From: Cellulomonas massiliensis JC225
GTDB lineage: Bacteria; Actinomycetota; Actinomycetes; Actinomycetales; Cellulomonadaceae
Direction: 5' to 3'
Assembly (NCBI RefSeq): GCF_000312005.1
Contig: NZ_HE978588.1
Span: 2,995,277-3,031,273, forward strand
DNA: 35,997 nucleotides
Shown: positions 1-9,483 of the stretch, piece by piece
How the letters are laid out: every line of letters starts with the position of its first letter
Numbering within the stretch: the stretch's first letter is position 1
The notes under the pieces: generated by a model
The model's database searches: none
What the model was told of the DNA's origin: nothing
Seen by the model: the letters and a program-made list of their open reading frames with translations, nothing else
Translations under genes and position numbers: made by a program

Positions 1-141
1 GGAGGCGCCCGGCACGTCGACGAGCGTCGCGCAGACGAGCCCGCCGGTGAGCGACTCGGCGACCGCGAGCGTCCAGCCGCGCGCGCGTGCGGCGTCCAGC
101 AGGAGAGCCGCCGTCGGCGGCGCGCCCGCGGGCGTGCTCAC
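1..141 (-). CDS. cinA: CinA-family nicotinamide-nucleotide amidase, N-terminal part only
   Basis: Forty-seven codons are visible; the rest lies beyond the left edge. The protein starts with GTG at 141 and contains TLAVAESLTGGLVCATLVD, the typical opening of the CinA C-terminal domain family, which deamidates nicotinamide mononucleotide in pyridine nucleotide recycling. The family also bears the name competence/damage-inducible protein. The start overlaps the pgsA stop by 4 bp (GTGA), so translation is probably coupled to pgsA. The match to the C-terminal domain begins almost at residue 10, so this is the short stand-alone amidase form rather than the two-domain CinA. Family assignment is firm; the enzymatic role rests on family knowledge. 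Confidence 0.85.
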   Translation of the reverse strand, partial: MSTPAGAPPTAALLLDAARARGWTLAVAESLTGGLVCATLVDVPGAS

Positions 142-758
142 GAGGCGTCCCGGGCGCGCGCGGCGCGCGTCGCGCCGGGCGCGGCGGTCCGGACGATCCG
201 CACGGCGACGCGCACGTAGTCGATCCCCGTCACGACGGTCACCACCAGGGCGGCCGCCATGGCCACCGCCGCCAGCGTGCCGACCCACGCCGGCAGCGCG
301 AAGAGCGGCAGGACGTACAGGCCGATCGCCACGGTCTGCAGGACGGTCTTGACCTTCCCGCCGCGCGAGGCCGGCAGGACCACGTACCGGAGCAGGAAGA
401 AGCGCATGACCGTGATGCCGAGCTCACGCACGAGGATGACGATCGTCACCCACCACCAGAGGTCGCCCAGCGCGGAGAGCAGCACGAGCGCCGTGCCCAC
501 GAGGAGCTTGTCGGCGATCGGGTCGAGCAGCTTGCCGAGGTCCGTGACCTGGCCGGTGCGGCGCGCCCACCAGCCGTCGAACCGGTCCGTGAGCGCGGCC
601 AGGGCGAACACGGCGGCGGCGACCAGCCGGCCCGCCACGCTGTCGCCCGACTCGACCAGCATCGCCCAGGCGAAGAACGGCACCAGCAGCACGCGTCCGG
701 CCGTCAGTACGTTCGCCAGGTTCCACGCGCTCGGCGCGGGGGCGGGGACGTCGCTCAC
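138..758 (-). CDS. pgsA: CDP-diacylglycerol--glycerol-3-phosphate 3-phosphatidyltransferase
   Basis: A 206-residue integral membrane enzyme that makes phosphatidylglycerol phosphate from CDP-diacylglycerol and glycerol 3-phosphate, the committed step to phosphatidylglycerol and cardiolipin. The CDP-alcohol phosphotransferase signature D-x2-DG-x2-AR-x8-G-x3-D-x3-D is complete, starting at the LTDRFDGWWARR segment near residue 57 and ending in LLDPIADK. Several hydrophobic segments surround it. The start is GTG at 758, with no Shine-Dalgarno sequence; TAGGCT lies 6 nt upstream, which suggests a leaderless transcript. The gene overlaps cinA by 4 bp. The ftsK-pgsA-cinA neighbourhood is common in actinobacteria, although here capA, on the other strand, separates ftsK and its GGDEF/EAL partner from pgsA. 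Confidence 0.93.
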   Translation of the reverse strand: MSDVPAPAPSAWNLANVLTAGRVLLVPFFAWAMLVESGDSVAGRLVAAAVFALAALTDRFDGWWARRTGQVTDLGKLLDPIADKLLVGTALVLLSALGDLWWWVTIVILVRELGITVMRFFLLRYVVLPASRGGKVKTVLQTVAIGLYVLPLFALPAWVGTLAAVAMAAALVVTVVTGIDYVRVAVRIVRTAAPGATRAARARDAS

Positions 759-764
759 GGACCC

Positions 765-770
765 AGCCTA
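765..770 (-). promoter_or_regulatory. -10 element for leaderless pgsA
   Basis: TAGGCT on the minus strand, followed by six bases (GGGTCC) and the GTG start of pgsA. With initiation about 7 nt after the hexamer, the mRNA would begin at the start codon. No convincing -35 box is visible. Inference from spacing and from the same pattern at other starts in the window. Confidence 0.55.
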
Positions 771-902
771 GGCGTGCGCACCGGCGGCACCGTCCAGGCG
801 CGATCCGGTGGCGCCCGCGCGGACGCGGGCCGGCCTCCGGGCGCCGCGCGGCCCGGACCGGGGCGAACCGGACGGCGGCCCCGGTCGCACACGCCCGCCC
901 AC

Positions 903-908
903 TACCCT
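903..908 (+). promoter_or_regulatory. -10 element for leaderless capA-like gene
   Basis: TACCCT, then CACCCC, then the GTG start at 915. There is no purine-rich ribosome binding site between hexamer and start, so a leaderless mRNA is the simplest reading. Confidence 0.5.
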
Positions 909-914
909 CACCCC

Positions 915-2219
915 GTGACCCGCCACGTCCGACGGCACCCGCCGCGCCCGGCGCTGGTCGCGCTCCTGGCCTCGGTCGCGCTCGTCGCCGCCTGCACGGC
1001 CGGGGTCGCGGTCGCGCTCCAGCCCTGGTCCGCGTCCACGGCGGCGACCTCGGGCCCGACGCGCGTCGTCGCCTCGCCGGAGCCGTCGCCGACGCCCACC
1101 CCGACGCCGACCGCCGATCCGGACGCGTCGTTCACGATCGTCGCGGGCGGGGACGTGCTCGCCCACGTGCCGGTCGTGCGCAGCGCGGAGAAGGCGGGCG
1201 GCTGGGGCGCGCTGCTCGACCCGCTGCGGCCCTGGGTCGAGGGTGCCGACCTCGCGCTGTGCCACCTGGAGGTCCCCGTCGCGCCGCCCGGGACGACGGT
1301 GAGCGGGTACCCGCTGTTCGCGGCCCCCGCCTCGCTCGTCCCCGCGCTGCACGACCAGGGCTGGGACGGCTGCTCCACGGCCTCGAACCACTCGGTGGAC
1401 AAGGGCTTCGCCGGGGTCGACGCCACCCTGGACGCGCTCGACGCCGCCGGCATGGGGCACGTGGGGACGGCCCGGTCCGAGGCGGAGGCGGACCAGCCGC
1501 AGCTCTACCGTCTCGAGCGCGCGGGGCAGACGATCACCGTCGCCCACCTGTCGGCCACCTACGGGACCAACGGCATGCCCGTCCCCGAGGGCAAGCCGTG
1601 GTCGGTGAGCCTCATCGACGTGCCGGCCCTCGTCGAGCAGGCCCGTGCGGCGCGCGCCGCGGGCGCCGACCTCGTCGTCGCGAGCGTGCACTGCTGCGTC
1701 GAGTACCGCACCGAGCCGACCGACGAGCAGGCCGCGATGGACCAGGCGCTGGCGGACTCGGGCCAGATCGACCTCGTCATCGGCCACCACGCGCACGTGC
1801 CCCAGCCCGTCGCGCGGCTCGACGGAGGGCCGGGCGGTGCCGGGATGTGGGTCGCGTACGGGCTCGGGAACTTCCTGTCCAACCAGGACTCCGACTGCTG
1901 CTCCCCCAAGACCGACTCGGGGCTGCTGCTCACCGCCCACGTGTCGAGCCCGGGGGCCTTCCCGGCCGAGGGTCGCGAGGCGGGGCCGGCGCGGGTGACC
2001 GGCGTGGAGTGGACGCCGATCACCGTCGACCGGGTCGGCGGGCACCGCGTCTACGCGCTCCCCGAGATCACCGACGGCGCCGGCCGCCTGTCCGCGCAGG
2101 CCGTCCGCTCGCGCACGGAGCGCGTCGTCGCCGCCGCGGGCGACGCGGCGCCCGAGCGCACGGAGCCCGTGACGCCGAGCGGCCCTGCGGCCGTCGTCGT
2201 CGAGCGCACGGGCGGCTGA
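915..2219 (+). CDS. CapA-family (poly-gamma-glutamate synthesis type) metallophosphatase-fold protein, putative lipoprotein
   Basis: A 434-residue exported protein. Residues 1-26 form a basic, hydrophobic leader ending in a lipobox-like VAAC with Cys26, so it is probably a lipoprotein. A Pro/Thr/Ser-rich linker (about 55-70) precedes a CapA domain (PGA_cap family, calcineurin-like fold). Visible motifs are GGD at 78-80, HLE at 117-119, SNH at 157-159, HHAH at 291-294 and YGLGNFLSN near 316-323, matching metal-binding positions of the family. Two vicinal cysteine pairs, at 260-261 and 328-329, lie in the domain. CapA proteins act in capsule or polyglutamate export, but no pgsB/pgsC partner is nearby, so the substrate is unknown. 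The start at GTG 915 is favoured because the signal peptide follows at once and TACCCT precedes it. Confidence 0.82.
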   Translation: MTRHVRRHPPRPALVALLASVALVAACTAGVAVALQPWSASTAATSGPTRVVASPEPSPTPTPTPTADPDASFTIVAGGDVLAHVPVVRSAEKAGGWGALLDPLRPWVEGADLALCHLEVPVAPPGTTVSGYPLFAAPASLVPALHDQGWDGCSTASNHSVDKGFAGVDATLDALDAAGMGHVGTARSEAEADQPQLYRLERAGQTITVAHLSATYGTNGMPVPEGKPWSVSLIDVPALVEQARAARAAGADLVVASVHCCVEYRTEPTDEQAAMDQALADSGQIDLVIGHHAHVPQPVARLDGGPGGAGMWVAYGLGNFLSNQDSDCCSPKTDSGLLLTAHVSSPGAFPAEGREAGPARVTGVEWTPITVDRVGGHRVYALPEITDGAGRLSAQAVRSRTERVVAAAGDAAPERTEPVTPSGPAAVVVERTGG

Positions 2220-2220
2220 G

Positions 2221-2252
2221 CGAGCCGTCCGGCGGGAGCGCCGGCCGGCTCG
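2221..2252. terminator. Bidirectional terminator between capA-like and GGDEF/EAL genes
   Basis: Inverted repeat with 14-base arms (2221-2234 and 2239-2252), one mismatch and a 4-base loop, filling the gap between two convergent stop codons. It lacks a clear T run on either side, which is usual in such GC-rich genomes. Confidence 0.6.
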
Positions 2253-4472
2253 TCAGAGCAGCGACGCGGGCGGCTGGGCGCCGCCGAACATCCAGCCCTG
2301 CCCGTAGCGCCACCCGTTCGCGTGCAGGAACTCCGCCTGCTCCACGTGCTCGATGCCCTCGGCGATCGTCACCATCGTCAGCTCGCGTGCGAGCGCTCCC
2401 AGCGCCCGCGCGACCTTGCCCGCCGTCGGGTCCTCCGGGATGCCGGACGTGAACGACATGTCCAGCTTCACCCCCGCCACGGGCAGGTCGCGCAGGTACG
2501 ACAGCGGCGAGACCCCCGTGCCGAAGTCGTCGAGGAGGATCGGCACGCCGGCGGCCGACAGCTGCGTGAGCTCGTGCCGGATGCGCGTGCCCGACGCGAC
2601 GAGCGAGGACTCGATGAGCTCGACGACGATCCGGCCGGCGGTCACGCGCCGGCGCGAGATCTCCGCGAGCACGGTCGTCGCGAACTCCCCGTCGCCCAGC
2701 TGGTCGGCGGAGACGTTGATCGACACCCACCGGGTCGGGTCCGGGTGCGAGGCCACGAACTCGACGACCTGCGCCGCGACGAACTGCCCGAGCGGCACGG
2801 TGATGCCGGCCTCCTGCGCCGCCGAGAGGAACGCCGACGGCAGCAGCAGGCCCCGGGTCGGGTGCTGCCAGCGCACCAGCGCCTCGTACCCGACGACGCG
2901 CTGGTCGGCCAGGTCGACGATGGGCTGGTAGTGCACGACGAGCTGCCCCTCGGCCAGCGCGTCGGCCAGCTCGCGCGAGAGCTCGAGCCCGGAGCCCCGG
3001 CTCATCGAGTGGTCGTACACCTCGGTGCGGCCGCGGCCCGCCGCCTTCGCGCGGTAGAGCGCGGCGTCCGCCGCCGCGAGCATCGCCGGGGCGCCGCCCT
3101 CGACGGTCTCGGGCTCGGCGAGCGCGATGCCGACCGACGCGCCCACGCTGAGCCGCCGTCGGCCGACGCGGACGGGCTCCTGCAGGCCCGCGTGCACCGC
3201 GGCGGCGACCTCGAACACCGCCTTGGGGCCGTCGGGGTCCTGCACGACCACGACGAACTCGTCGCCGCCGAGCCGCGCCACCGTCCCGCGCCGCGCGGTC
3301 GCCGCGCGCAGGACGCCCGCGACGTGGACGAGCACCTCGTCGCCCGCCGCGTGGCCGTAGCGGTCGTTGATCTCCTTGAAGCCGTCGAGGTCGCAGGCGA
3401 GCACGGCGACGCGGTCGACGACCCCGGGCTGCTCCAGCACCGACTGCAGCACCTCCTGCAGCAGCGTGCGGTTGGCCAGCCCGGTGAGCGGGTCGTGCAT
3501 CGCGCGGTGCGTGAGCATCTCGGCCTGCAGGCGCGTCTCGGTCGAGTCGCGCACCTGGACGACGAAGTGGTCGGGGCGCCCGTCCGCCGTGCGCACGAGC
3601 GCCGCGTCCAGGACCACCCACACGAGGTGGCCGTCGGCGCGCTGGTAGCGCTTCTCCATCGAGAACCGGTGCTGGCCCCCGCCGAGCAGGCGGTCGACCT
3701 CGAGCCGCTCGGACGCGCGCGTCTCGGCGGTGGACAGGTCCTCCATCGGGTAGCCGCGCAGGGCGCCCACGGTCGTCGCGAGCAGGTCCGCGAACGCCGC
3801 GTTCGCCTCGACGATGCACCAGTCGAGGTCGACGAGCGCCATGCCGATGGGCGCGTTCTCCATGGCGACGCGGAACTGCATCTCGGAGCGGATGAGCGCC
3901 GCCTCGACCTCGCGCCGGCCGGTCACGTCGACGAGCGTGGTGAGCACCGCGTCGTCGTCCCCGTCGCCCGCCGCCACGAGCTGGCTGGACACCTGGACCA
4001 TCCGGGCCTGGGTCCCCGCGGTGCCGGGCAGCACGACGCCGACGAGCGCGGAGTCGACGGTGTACCCCGTGTGGTGCCCGCCCTGACGGTGCCCGAGGAC
4101 GGCCGACGGGTTCATCGCGAGGCCCTGCTCGTTGACGAGCACGAGCGGCAGGTCCGACAGCTGGCGCCCGACGCTCACGGCCGGCTCGAGGCCGAGGATG
4201 GCGGCCGCGCGCTCGCTGAGGTCGAGCACCGCGCCGCCGAGCGAGGTGACGAGCACGCCCTCGCGCGTGACGGCCTGGAGGGCGTCGTAGCGCCGGCGCA
4301 GCTGGCGCGAGAGGCCGAGCAGCTCGTTGGCCCGGGCGACCTCACGGCGCTGGCGCTGCAGGAGGACGAGCACCGCCAGCAGCGCCACGATCGCGATCAC
4401 CGCGATGACGGCGACGACGGCGAACGACCCGTCCCCCGGGCCGGCGAAGCCGGCCTCGGACGGCAGGGTCAC
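2253..4472 (-). CDS. Membrane-anchored PAS-GGDEF-EAL cyclic-di-GMP turnover protein
   Basis: A 739-residue signalling protein. One membrane helix (about residues 16-38) is followed by a short coiled stretch, one or two PAS-like sensor domains (about 60-185 and 190-315), a GGDEF domain and an EAL domain. GGDEF is intact at 402-406, so diguanylate cyclase activity is possible; the RxxD inhibitory site is absent at its usual place (RRGT instead). The EAL domain keeps YEAL (529-532), N586, the ELIES stretch (619-622), DDFGTG (648-653), K669-L-D and EGIE (705-708), so phosphodiesterase activity is also possible. The GTG start overlaps the ftsK stop by 4 bp, so it is read from the ftsK mRNA. Family and motifs are certain; the net direction of c-di-GMP turnover cannot be told from sequence. 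Confidence 0.92.
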   Translation of the reverse strand: MTLPSEAGFAGPGDGSFAVVAVIAVIAIVALLAVLVLLQRQRREVARANELLGLSRQLRRRYDALQAVTREGVLVTSLGGAVLDLSERAAAILGLEPAVSVGRQLSDLPLVLVNEQGLAMNPSAVLGHRQGGHHTGYTVDSALVGVVLPGTAGTQARMVQVSSQLVAAGDGDDDAVLTTLVDVTGRREVEAALIRSEMQFRVAMENAPIGMALVDLDWCIVEANAAFADLLATTVGALRGYPMEDLSTAETRASERLEVDRLLGGGQHRFSMEKRYQRADGHLVWVVLDAALVRTADGRPDHFVVQVRDSTETRLQAEMLTHRAMHDPLTGLANRTLLQEVLQSVLEQPGVVDRVAVLACDLDGFKEINDRYGHAAGDEVLVHVAGVLRAATARRGTVARLGGDEFVVVVQDPDGPKAVFEVAAAVHAGLQEPVRVGRRRLSVGASVGIALAEPETVEGGAPAMLAAADAALYRAKAAGRGRTEVYDHSMSRGSGLELSRELADALAEGQLVVHYQPIVDLADQRVVGYEALVRWQHPTRGLLLPSAFLSAAQEAGITVPLGQFVAAQVVEFVASHPDPTRWVSINVSADQLGDGEFATTVLAEISRRRVTAGRIVVELIESSLVASGTRIRHELTQLSAAGVPILLDDFGTGVSPLSYLRDLPVAGVKLDMSFTSGIPEDPTAGKVARALGALARELTMVTIAEGIEHVEQAEFLHANGWRYGQGWMFGGAQPPASLL

Positions 4473-7165
4473 CGGGATCCGCCGGACCAGCGCCCGGCGT
4501 CGTCCTCGTCCTCGTCCGCGCCGTCGAAGTAGTCGTGGGCCACCGGCGGGTCGCCCGGCAGGCCCTCGTCCTCCTCGGCACCGGGCTCGCCCCGCAGCAT
4601 CGCGAGCGTGCCGGGCAGGTCGTCCGGCTGCACGAGCACCTCGCGGGCCTTCGACCCCTCGGACGGCCCGACGATCTCGCGCGACTCGAGCAGGTCCATC
4701 AGCCGGCCGGCCTTGGCGAAGCCCACGCGGAGCTTGCGCTGCAGCATCGACGTGGAGCCGAACTGGGTCGTCACGACGAGCTCCGCGGCCTGCAGCAGCA
4801 GGTCGAGGTCGTCGCCGATGTCCTCGTCCACCTGCTTCTTCGCCGGCGCCTGCGCGACGTCCGGCCGGTACGTCGGCTTGGCCTGCGTCTTGACGTGCTC
4901 GACGACCGCGTGGATCTCCGACTCCGCGACCCAGGCGCCCTGCGTGCGCATCGGCTTGGCGCTGCCCATCGGCAGGAAGAGCGCGTCGCCCTGGCCGATG
5001 AGCTTCTCGGCGCCCGGCTGGTCGAGGACGACCCGGGAGTCCGCGAGGGAGCTGGTCGCGAACGCGAGGCGTGACGGCACGTTCGCCTTGATGAGGCCCG
5101 TGACGACGTCCACGGACGGCCGCTGCGTCGCGAGCACGAGGTGGATGCCCGCGGCGCGCGCGAGCTGCGTGATCCGCTGGATCGACGCCTCGACGTCGCG
5201 CGGCGCGACCATCATGAGGTCCGCGAGCTCGTCGACGATCACGAGCAGGTACGGGTAGGCCGCGATCTTGCGCTCCGACCCCGGCAGCGGCTTGACCTTG
5301 CCGGCACGGACGGCCGCGTTGAAGTCGTCGACGTGCTTGAACCCGAAGTGCGCGAGGTCGTCGTAGCGCGCCTCCATCTCGCGCACGACCCACTCGAGCG
5401 CCTCGGCGGCCTTCTTCGGGTTGGTGATGATCGGCGTGATGAGGTGCGGGATGCCCTCGTAGATCGTCAGCTCGACCCGCTTGGGGTCGACGAGCACCAT
5501 GCGCACCTCGTCCGGCGTCGAGCGCATGAGGATCGAGACGATCATCGAGTTGACGAACGAGGACTTGCCCGCGCCGGTCGCACCGGCCACGAGCAGGTGC
5601 GGCATCTTGGCGAGGTTCGCGACGACGTAGCCGCCCTCGACGTCCTTGCCGACGCCGATCACCATCGGGTGCTCGGAGCGCTTGGCCGCGCTCGAGCGCA
5701 GCACGTCGCCGAGGGAGACGGTCTCGCGGTCGGTGTTCGGGATCTCGATGCCGATGGCGGACTTGCCCGGGATGGGCGACAGGATCCGCACGTCGGCGCT
5801 CGCGACCGCGTAGGCGATGTTCTTCGACAGCGCCGTGACGCGCTCCACCTTCACGCCGGGGCCGAGCTCGACCTCGTAGCGCGTGACGGTCGGGCCGCGC
5901 GTGAAGCCCGTGACCTTGGCGTCGATCTCGAACTGCTCGAGCACGTTGGTCAGCGAGTCGACGACCCGGTCGTTGGCGGCCGAGCGGACCTTGTGCGGCG
6001 CGCCCTTGGCGAGCACGTCCTCGGCGGGCAGGACGTACAGGACGTCGCCCTCCAGGGTCGGCTGCTCGCCGCCGCGCGGCACGCCGCGGGCGGGCGGCGG
6101 CTCGACCGGCTTGCGCGGCCCGGGGACGGTCGCGACCGGCGCCGTGACGGCGTCGGGGTCCGCGCCGAGCACCTCGGTGACGTCGTCCGCGCCGGCGTCG
6201 GCCTCCTCGGCCGCCGCGACGAGCGCGGCCCGCCGGAACGCCTCGTCGGCGTCGTAGTGGTCGAGCAGCTCGTCGGACGTCTCGTCGCCCGGCTCCGCGG
6301 CGCGGCGGCGGGTGGGCAGCCGCAGCCGCTTGCGCGTCCGGGGCTCCGGCTCCTCGACGGCGGTGTGGCCCGCGTTGATGACGAGCGGCTCGTCGTCGTC
6401 CTCGCCGGGCTCGTCGCTCTCGCGGTGCCCGGTCACGAAGGCCCAGCCGGCCCGCAGGCGCGGGACGATCTGGTGCACGGGCGTGGCGGTCAGGACGAGG
6501 ACGGCGAAGAACGCGAGCAGGACGAGCAGGATCACCGTGACGACGCTGCCCAGCAGGCTCGACAGCGGGTTCGCCACCGCCAGCCCGACCAGCCCGCCGG
6601 CACGCAGCAGGTGCGGCCAGTCGTCCGTGCCGGGCACGCCGCGGGAGACCTGGACGATCCCGCAGACCGCCACGAGCAGGGCCGTGAGCCCGATCCCCAT
6701 GCGCCCGTTCGCCTGCACGCGCTCGGGGTGCCGCATGAGCCGGACCGCGATCGCCAGCAGGACGAGTGGTGCGAGGACGCTCAGCGCGCCGACCGCGCCG
6801 GCCACGGCGGCGTGGACCACGGTGCCGGCCGTGCCGGACAGCCCCCACCACTCCTGCGCGGCCACGACGACGGCGAGCGCGAGGAACGTGAACGCGAGGC
6901 CGTCCCGACGGTGCGCCGGGTCGAGGTCGCGGGCCCCGTTGCCGAGGTGCCGGGCGGCGCCGCCGACGAGGTGGGCGCCACCCATCCAGATGCCGCGCAC
7001 GATGCGCACCGGCAGCGCCGGCCGGGTCGGCGGCTGCGGCGCGCGGGCCGAGGGGCGCGTCGAGCCCTTGGCCGTGCTGCGCGGCTTGCCGGCCGAGCCC
7101 GAGGTGCGGGCGCCCCGCGCGGCGGGCGCGCCCGAGCGCGTCCGAGGAGTCGTACGGGTCGCCAT
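4469..7165 (-). CDS. ftsK: DNA translocase FtsK/SpoIIIE
   Basis: An 898-residue septal DNA pump that moves chromosome ends away from the closing division septum. A basic N-terminal stretch (1-60) precedes four to five membrane segments (about 88-230), an acidic/proline-rich linker (about 250-370) and the motor. Walker A is GATGAGKS at 528-535; [12 protein letters not shown] near 620 is Walker [17 protein letters not shown] follows. The winged-helix gamma domain, which reads polar DNA motifs, is at the C-terminus ([20 protein letters not shown] and after). Length is normal for an actinobacterial FtsK with a short linker. The ATG at 7165 has a modest GAGGA site 3 bases upstream. The gene leads a two-gene unit with the GGDEF/EAL gene. 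Confidence 0.95.
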   Translation of the reverse strand: MATRTTPRTRSGAPAARGARTSGSAGKPRSTAKGSTRPSARAPQPPTRPALPVRIVRGIWMGGAHLVGGAARHLGNGARDLDPAHRRDGLAFTFLALAVVVAAQEWWGLSGTAGTVVHAAVAGAVGALSVLAPLVLLAIAVRLMRHPERVQANGRMGIGLTALLVAVCGIVQVSRGVPGTDDWPHLLRAGGLVGLAVANPLSSLLGSVVTVILLVLLAFFAVLVLTATPVHQIVPRLRAGWAFVTGHRESDEPGEDDDEPLVINAGHTAVEEPEPRTRKRLRLPTRRRAAEPGDETSDELLDHYDADEAFRRAALVAAAEEADAGADDVTEVLGADPDAVTAPVATVPGPRKPVEPPPARGVPRGGEQPTLEGDVLYVLPAEDVLAKGAPHKVRSAANDRVVDSLTNVLEQFEIDAKVTGFTRGPTVTRYEVELGPGVKVERVTALSKNIAYAVASADVRILSPIPGKSAIGIEIPNTDRETVSLGDVLRSSAAKRSEHPMVIGVGKDVEGGYVVANLAKMPHLLVAGATGAGKSSFVNSMIVSILMRSTPDEVRMVLVDPKRVELTIYEGIPHLITPIITNPKKAAEALEWVVREMEARYDDLAHFGFKHVDDFNAAVRAGKVKPLPGSERKIAAYPYLLVIVDELADLMMVAPRDVEASIQRITQLARAAGIHLVLATQRPSVDVVTGLIKANVPSRLAFATSSLADSRVVLDQPGAEKLIGQGDALFLPMGSAKPMRTQGAWVAESEIHAVVEHVKTQAKPTYRPDVAQAPAKKQVDEDIGDDLDLLLQAAELVVTTQFGSTSMLQRKLRVGFAKAGRLMDLLESREIVGPSEGSKAREVLVQPDDLPGTLAMLRGEPGAEEDEGLPGDPPVAHDYFDGADEDEDDAGRWSGGSR

Positions 7166-7292
7166 GGTCCTCACGGTAGCGGCGCACCCGCCCGGGCAGG
7201 GGTACGCCGTGCCGTGTCCGGGCACCTCGGTGCGGTTCGCGCGCCGCCGCGGTCCGACGCGGCGTGTCCGTGCCCCGTGGCAGGGTCGGGGC

Positions 7293-8462
7293 ATGACCAC
7301 GTCGACGAGGACGCGGCCCGGTCCCGGGGCGGCCGCGCCGGTGACGCGGGCCGCCGTGCTGCGGCACCGCGTGCGCGTGCAGCAGCTCGACCGGCCGGCG
7401 GGCAGCGCGGCCGGTCCGACGGACGCAGACGTGCTCGCGGTCGGCGTGCAGGACACCGGCCCGGACGGCTCGCTGTGGGCGCTGGCGGTGCGCGGGGTGC
7501 CCGTGCGCGCCGGCGCCTTTCCGGAGGAGCTCGCGCTCGCGTGGACGCTGCGGGGCGCGCCCCACCTCTACCGGCGCGCGGACCTGCCGTCCGTCCAGCG
7601 GGCGCTGCGTCCGTTCTCCGACGACGACGCCGCCCGCCGGGTGCTCGACGCCTCGCGCCCGTGGCGGGCCGCCGGGCTGCGGCCGCTCGACGCCTGGGCC
7701 CGTGTCGCCGCCGCGCAGCGCGCGCTGGTGCGCGAGCCGGTCGTGAAGGGCGAGCTCTCGACGCTGCTGACCGCCGAGCTCGGCGAGCCGTACACCCGCT
7801 GGTGCCGGCCGTGCGGCGCGACCCACCTCTACGAGCAGTCGTTCCGGCTGCCGGCCCTGCACGCCGGCCTGGAGCTCGTGCCCGGCACGTCGCCGCCCGT
7901 CCTGCGGCCCGTCCCCGGCTGGCCCCCGGAGCAGGTCGGCCAGGTCGAGCGTGCCGACGACGAGCCCGACGGCGAGCACGACGTCGTGCGGCTCCTGCTC
8001 CACCTGCTCGGGCCCATGACGCCGAAGCAGGCCGCCGAGCTCCTCGACGCGCCGCTGGCGGACGTGCGGCGGCGCTGGCCGTCCGACGCCGTGGAGGTCG
8101 AGGTCGACGGCCGCCGGTCCGGCGCGCTGCCGGCCGACGCGGCGGCGCTGCAGGTGCACGAGGACGTCGCCGACGAGCCGCTCGTCCGGCTGCTCGGGCC
8201 CTACGACCTCTACCTGCAGGGACGGGACCGCGACCTGCTGGTGCCCGACGCGGCGCGGCGGAAGGCCCTGTGGCCCGTGCTGGGCCGCCCCGGCGCCGTG
8301 CTCGTCGACGGGGAGGTCGTCGGCACCTGGCGTCCCCGCACCCGTGGGCGCCGGCTCGGCCTCGAGCTCGACCCGTGGGTCCCCTGGGACGCGGCCACCA
8401 CCGCGGGGGTCGAGCGCGAGCACGCGCGGCTCGCCGCGTTCCGCGGACTGTCCGCCGGCTGA
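7293..8462 (+). CDS. Winged-helix DNA-binding protein of the HTH_42 (AlkZ-like) family
   Basis: A 389-residue protein. The C-terminal third, with [14 protein letters not shown] followed by [20 protein letters not shown], is characteristic of the HTH_42 family, a group of winged-helix proteins that includes the AlkZ/YcaQ DNA glycosylases for crosslinks and bulky alkyl lesions. Around residues 50-56 the sequence reads GVQDTGP, where AlkZ enzymes carry a catalytic QxQ or QxD-type motif; the second residue pattern differs here, so glycosylase activity is uncertain. The gene is divergent from ftsK. There is no ribosome binding site; CAGGGT lies 6 nt before the ATG, a weaker version of the leaderless pattern. 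DNA binding or repair is inferred from family only. Confidence 0.8.
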   Translation: MTTSTRTRPGPGAAAPVTRAAVLRHRVRVQQLDRPAGSAAGPTDADVLAVGVQDTGPDGSLWALAVRGVPVRAGAFPEELALAWTLRGAPHLYRRADLPSVQRALRPFSDDDAARRVLDASRPWRAAGLRPLDAWARVAAAQRALVREPVVKGELSTLLTAELGEPYTRWCRPCGATHLYEQSFRLPALHAGLELVPGTSPPVLRPVPGWPPEQVGQVERADDEPDGEHDVVRLLLHLLGPMTPKQAAELLDAPLADVRRRWPSDAVEVEVDGRRSGALPADAAALQVHEDVADEPLVRLLGPYDLYLQGRDRDLLVPDAARRKALWPVLGRPGAVLVDGEVVGTWRPRTRGRRLGLELDPWVPWDAATTAGVEREHARLAAFRGLSAG

Positions 8463-8526
8463 GCCGGCGCCACCCGGTCCGGGCGGCCGGCGTGGACGCG
8501 CGACGAGGCGTGTCGGTCCGCGGGCG

Positions 8527-8532
8527 TACCGT
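8527..8532 (+). promoter_or_regulatory. -10 element for leaderless EamA gene
   Basis: TACCGT, six bases (CTGGCC), then the GTG start at 8539. The gap after the preceding gene is only 76 bp, so this would give the transporter its own leaderless transcript. Confidence 0.5.
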
Positions 8533-8538
8533 CTGGCC

Positions 8539-9474
8539 GTGAGCCGTCGAGGGTGGGTCCTGCTGCTGACCATGGGCGTCGTCTGGGGCGTGCCCTACCT
8601 GCTGATCAAGGTGGCGGTGCAGGACGTCTCGCCGGTCGGCGTCGTCCTCGCCCGCACCGGCGTCGGCGCGCTCCTGCTGCTGCCGTTCGCGCTGCGCGCC
8701 GGCGGGCTGCGGGTGCTGCGCGGCCACTGGCCCGCGGTCGTCGCGTTCGCAGTGCTGGAGATCGTCGGGCCGTGGTTCCTGCTCTCGAACGCCGAGCGGA
8801 CGCTCACGAGCTCGACGACGGGCCTGCTGGTCGCGACCGTCCCGATCATCGCCGTGGTGGCGGGCCGCCTGGTCGACCGCCGGCGCGTCGCGCTCGTGCG
8901 CTGGGTCGGGCTCGCCGTGGGCCTCGGTGGCGTCGCGCTGCTGCTGGGGCCCGGCGCCGCGGCCGACGACCCGTGGGCCGTCGCGCAGGTGCTGCTCGCC
9001 GCCGTCGGGTACGCCGTCGCGCCGATCATCGCCGAGCGGCGCCTGCAGGGCGTCCCCACGATCCCGCTGACGACCGCGTGCCTCGGCATGACCGCGCTCG
9101 GCTACCTGCCCGTGTACCTGCTGACGGGGCCGCACCCCGTCCCCGGCACGCCCGCGGTCCTCTCCCTCGTCGCCCTCGGGGCCGTCTGCACGGCCCTCGC
9201 CTTCGTGCTGTTCTTCGGGCTCATCGCCGAGGTCGGCGGCGCGCGCTCCACGCTCGTCGCCTACCTCAACCCGCTCGTCGCCGTGACGCTGGGCGCGCTC
9301 GTCCTCGACGAGCCCCTCACGTGGGGCGTCCTCGCGGCCATGGTGCTCATCCTCGTCGGGTCCGCCGCCGCGTCGCGGCGCGGCTCGCCCGCCACCGGCG
9401 CGCCCGTCCCCGACCCGGCCGACGCCGCGCTCCTCAACCCCGAGCCCGAGGAGCCCGCGCGCGCCCCGCAGTGA
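8539..9474 (+). CDS. EamA/DMT-superfamily transporter
   Basis: A 311-residue membrane protein with about ten hydrophobic segments arranged as two EamA repeats (roughly residues 5-135 and 150-285). Features typical of the drug/metabolite transporter superfamily are VVWGVPYLLIKVAV in the first helix, NAERTLTSSTTGLLVATVPI in the first repeat and YLNPLVAVTLGALVLDEPLTWG in the second. It probably exports small metabolites or amino acids, but the substrate cannot be read from sequence. The tail after residue 285 is hydrophilic and proline-rich. The GTG at 8539 is chosen because the first helix follows directly and TACCGT precedes it. Its stop is followed by the 89-bp repeat region. Confidence 0.88.
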   Translation: MSRRGWVLLLTMGVVWGVPYLLIKVAVQDVSPVGVVLARTGVGALLLLPFALRAGGLRVLRGHWPAVVAFAVLEIVGPWFLLSNAERTLTSSTTGLLVATVPIIAVVAGRLVDRRRVALVRWVGLAVGLGGVALLLGPGAAADDPWAVAQVLLAAVGYAVAPIIAERRLQGVPTIPLTTACLGMTALGYLPVYLLTGPHPVPGTPAVLSLVALGAVCTALAFVLFFGLIAEVGGARSTLVAYLNPLVAVTLGALVLDEPLTWGVLAAMVLILVGSAAASRRGSPATGAPVPDPADAALLNPEPEEPARAPQ

Positions 9475-9483
9475 CGACCAGGC

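Noticed and set aside
5141..8542. A 1133-codon open frame on the plus strand opposite ftsK
   Set aside because: It is low-complexity, rich in Arg, Asp, Val and Gly, matches no family and mirrors the codon structure of ftsK and the HTH_42 gene; a shadow frame of high-GC DNA.
4473..8573. Upstream extension of the GGDEF/EAL frame through ftsK to 8573
   Set aside because: The extension runs out of frame through ftsK and is Arg/Gly/Pro-rich; the real start is the GTG overlapping the ftsK stop.
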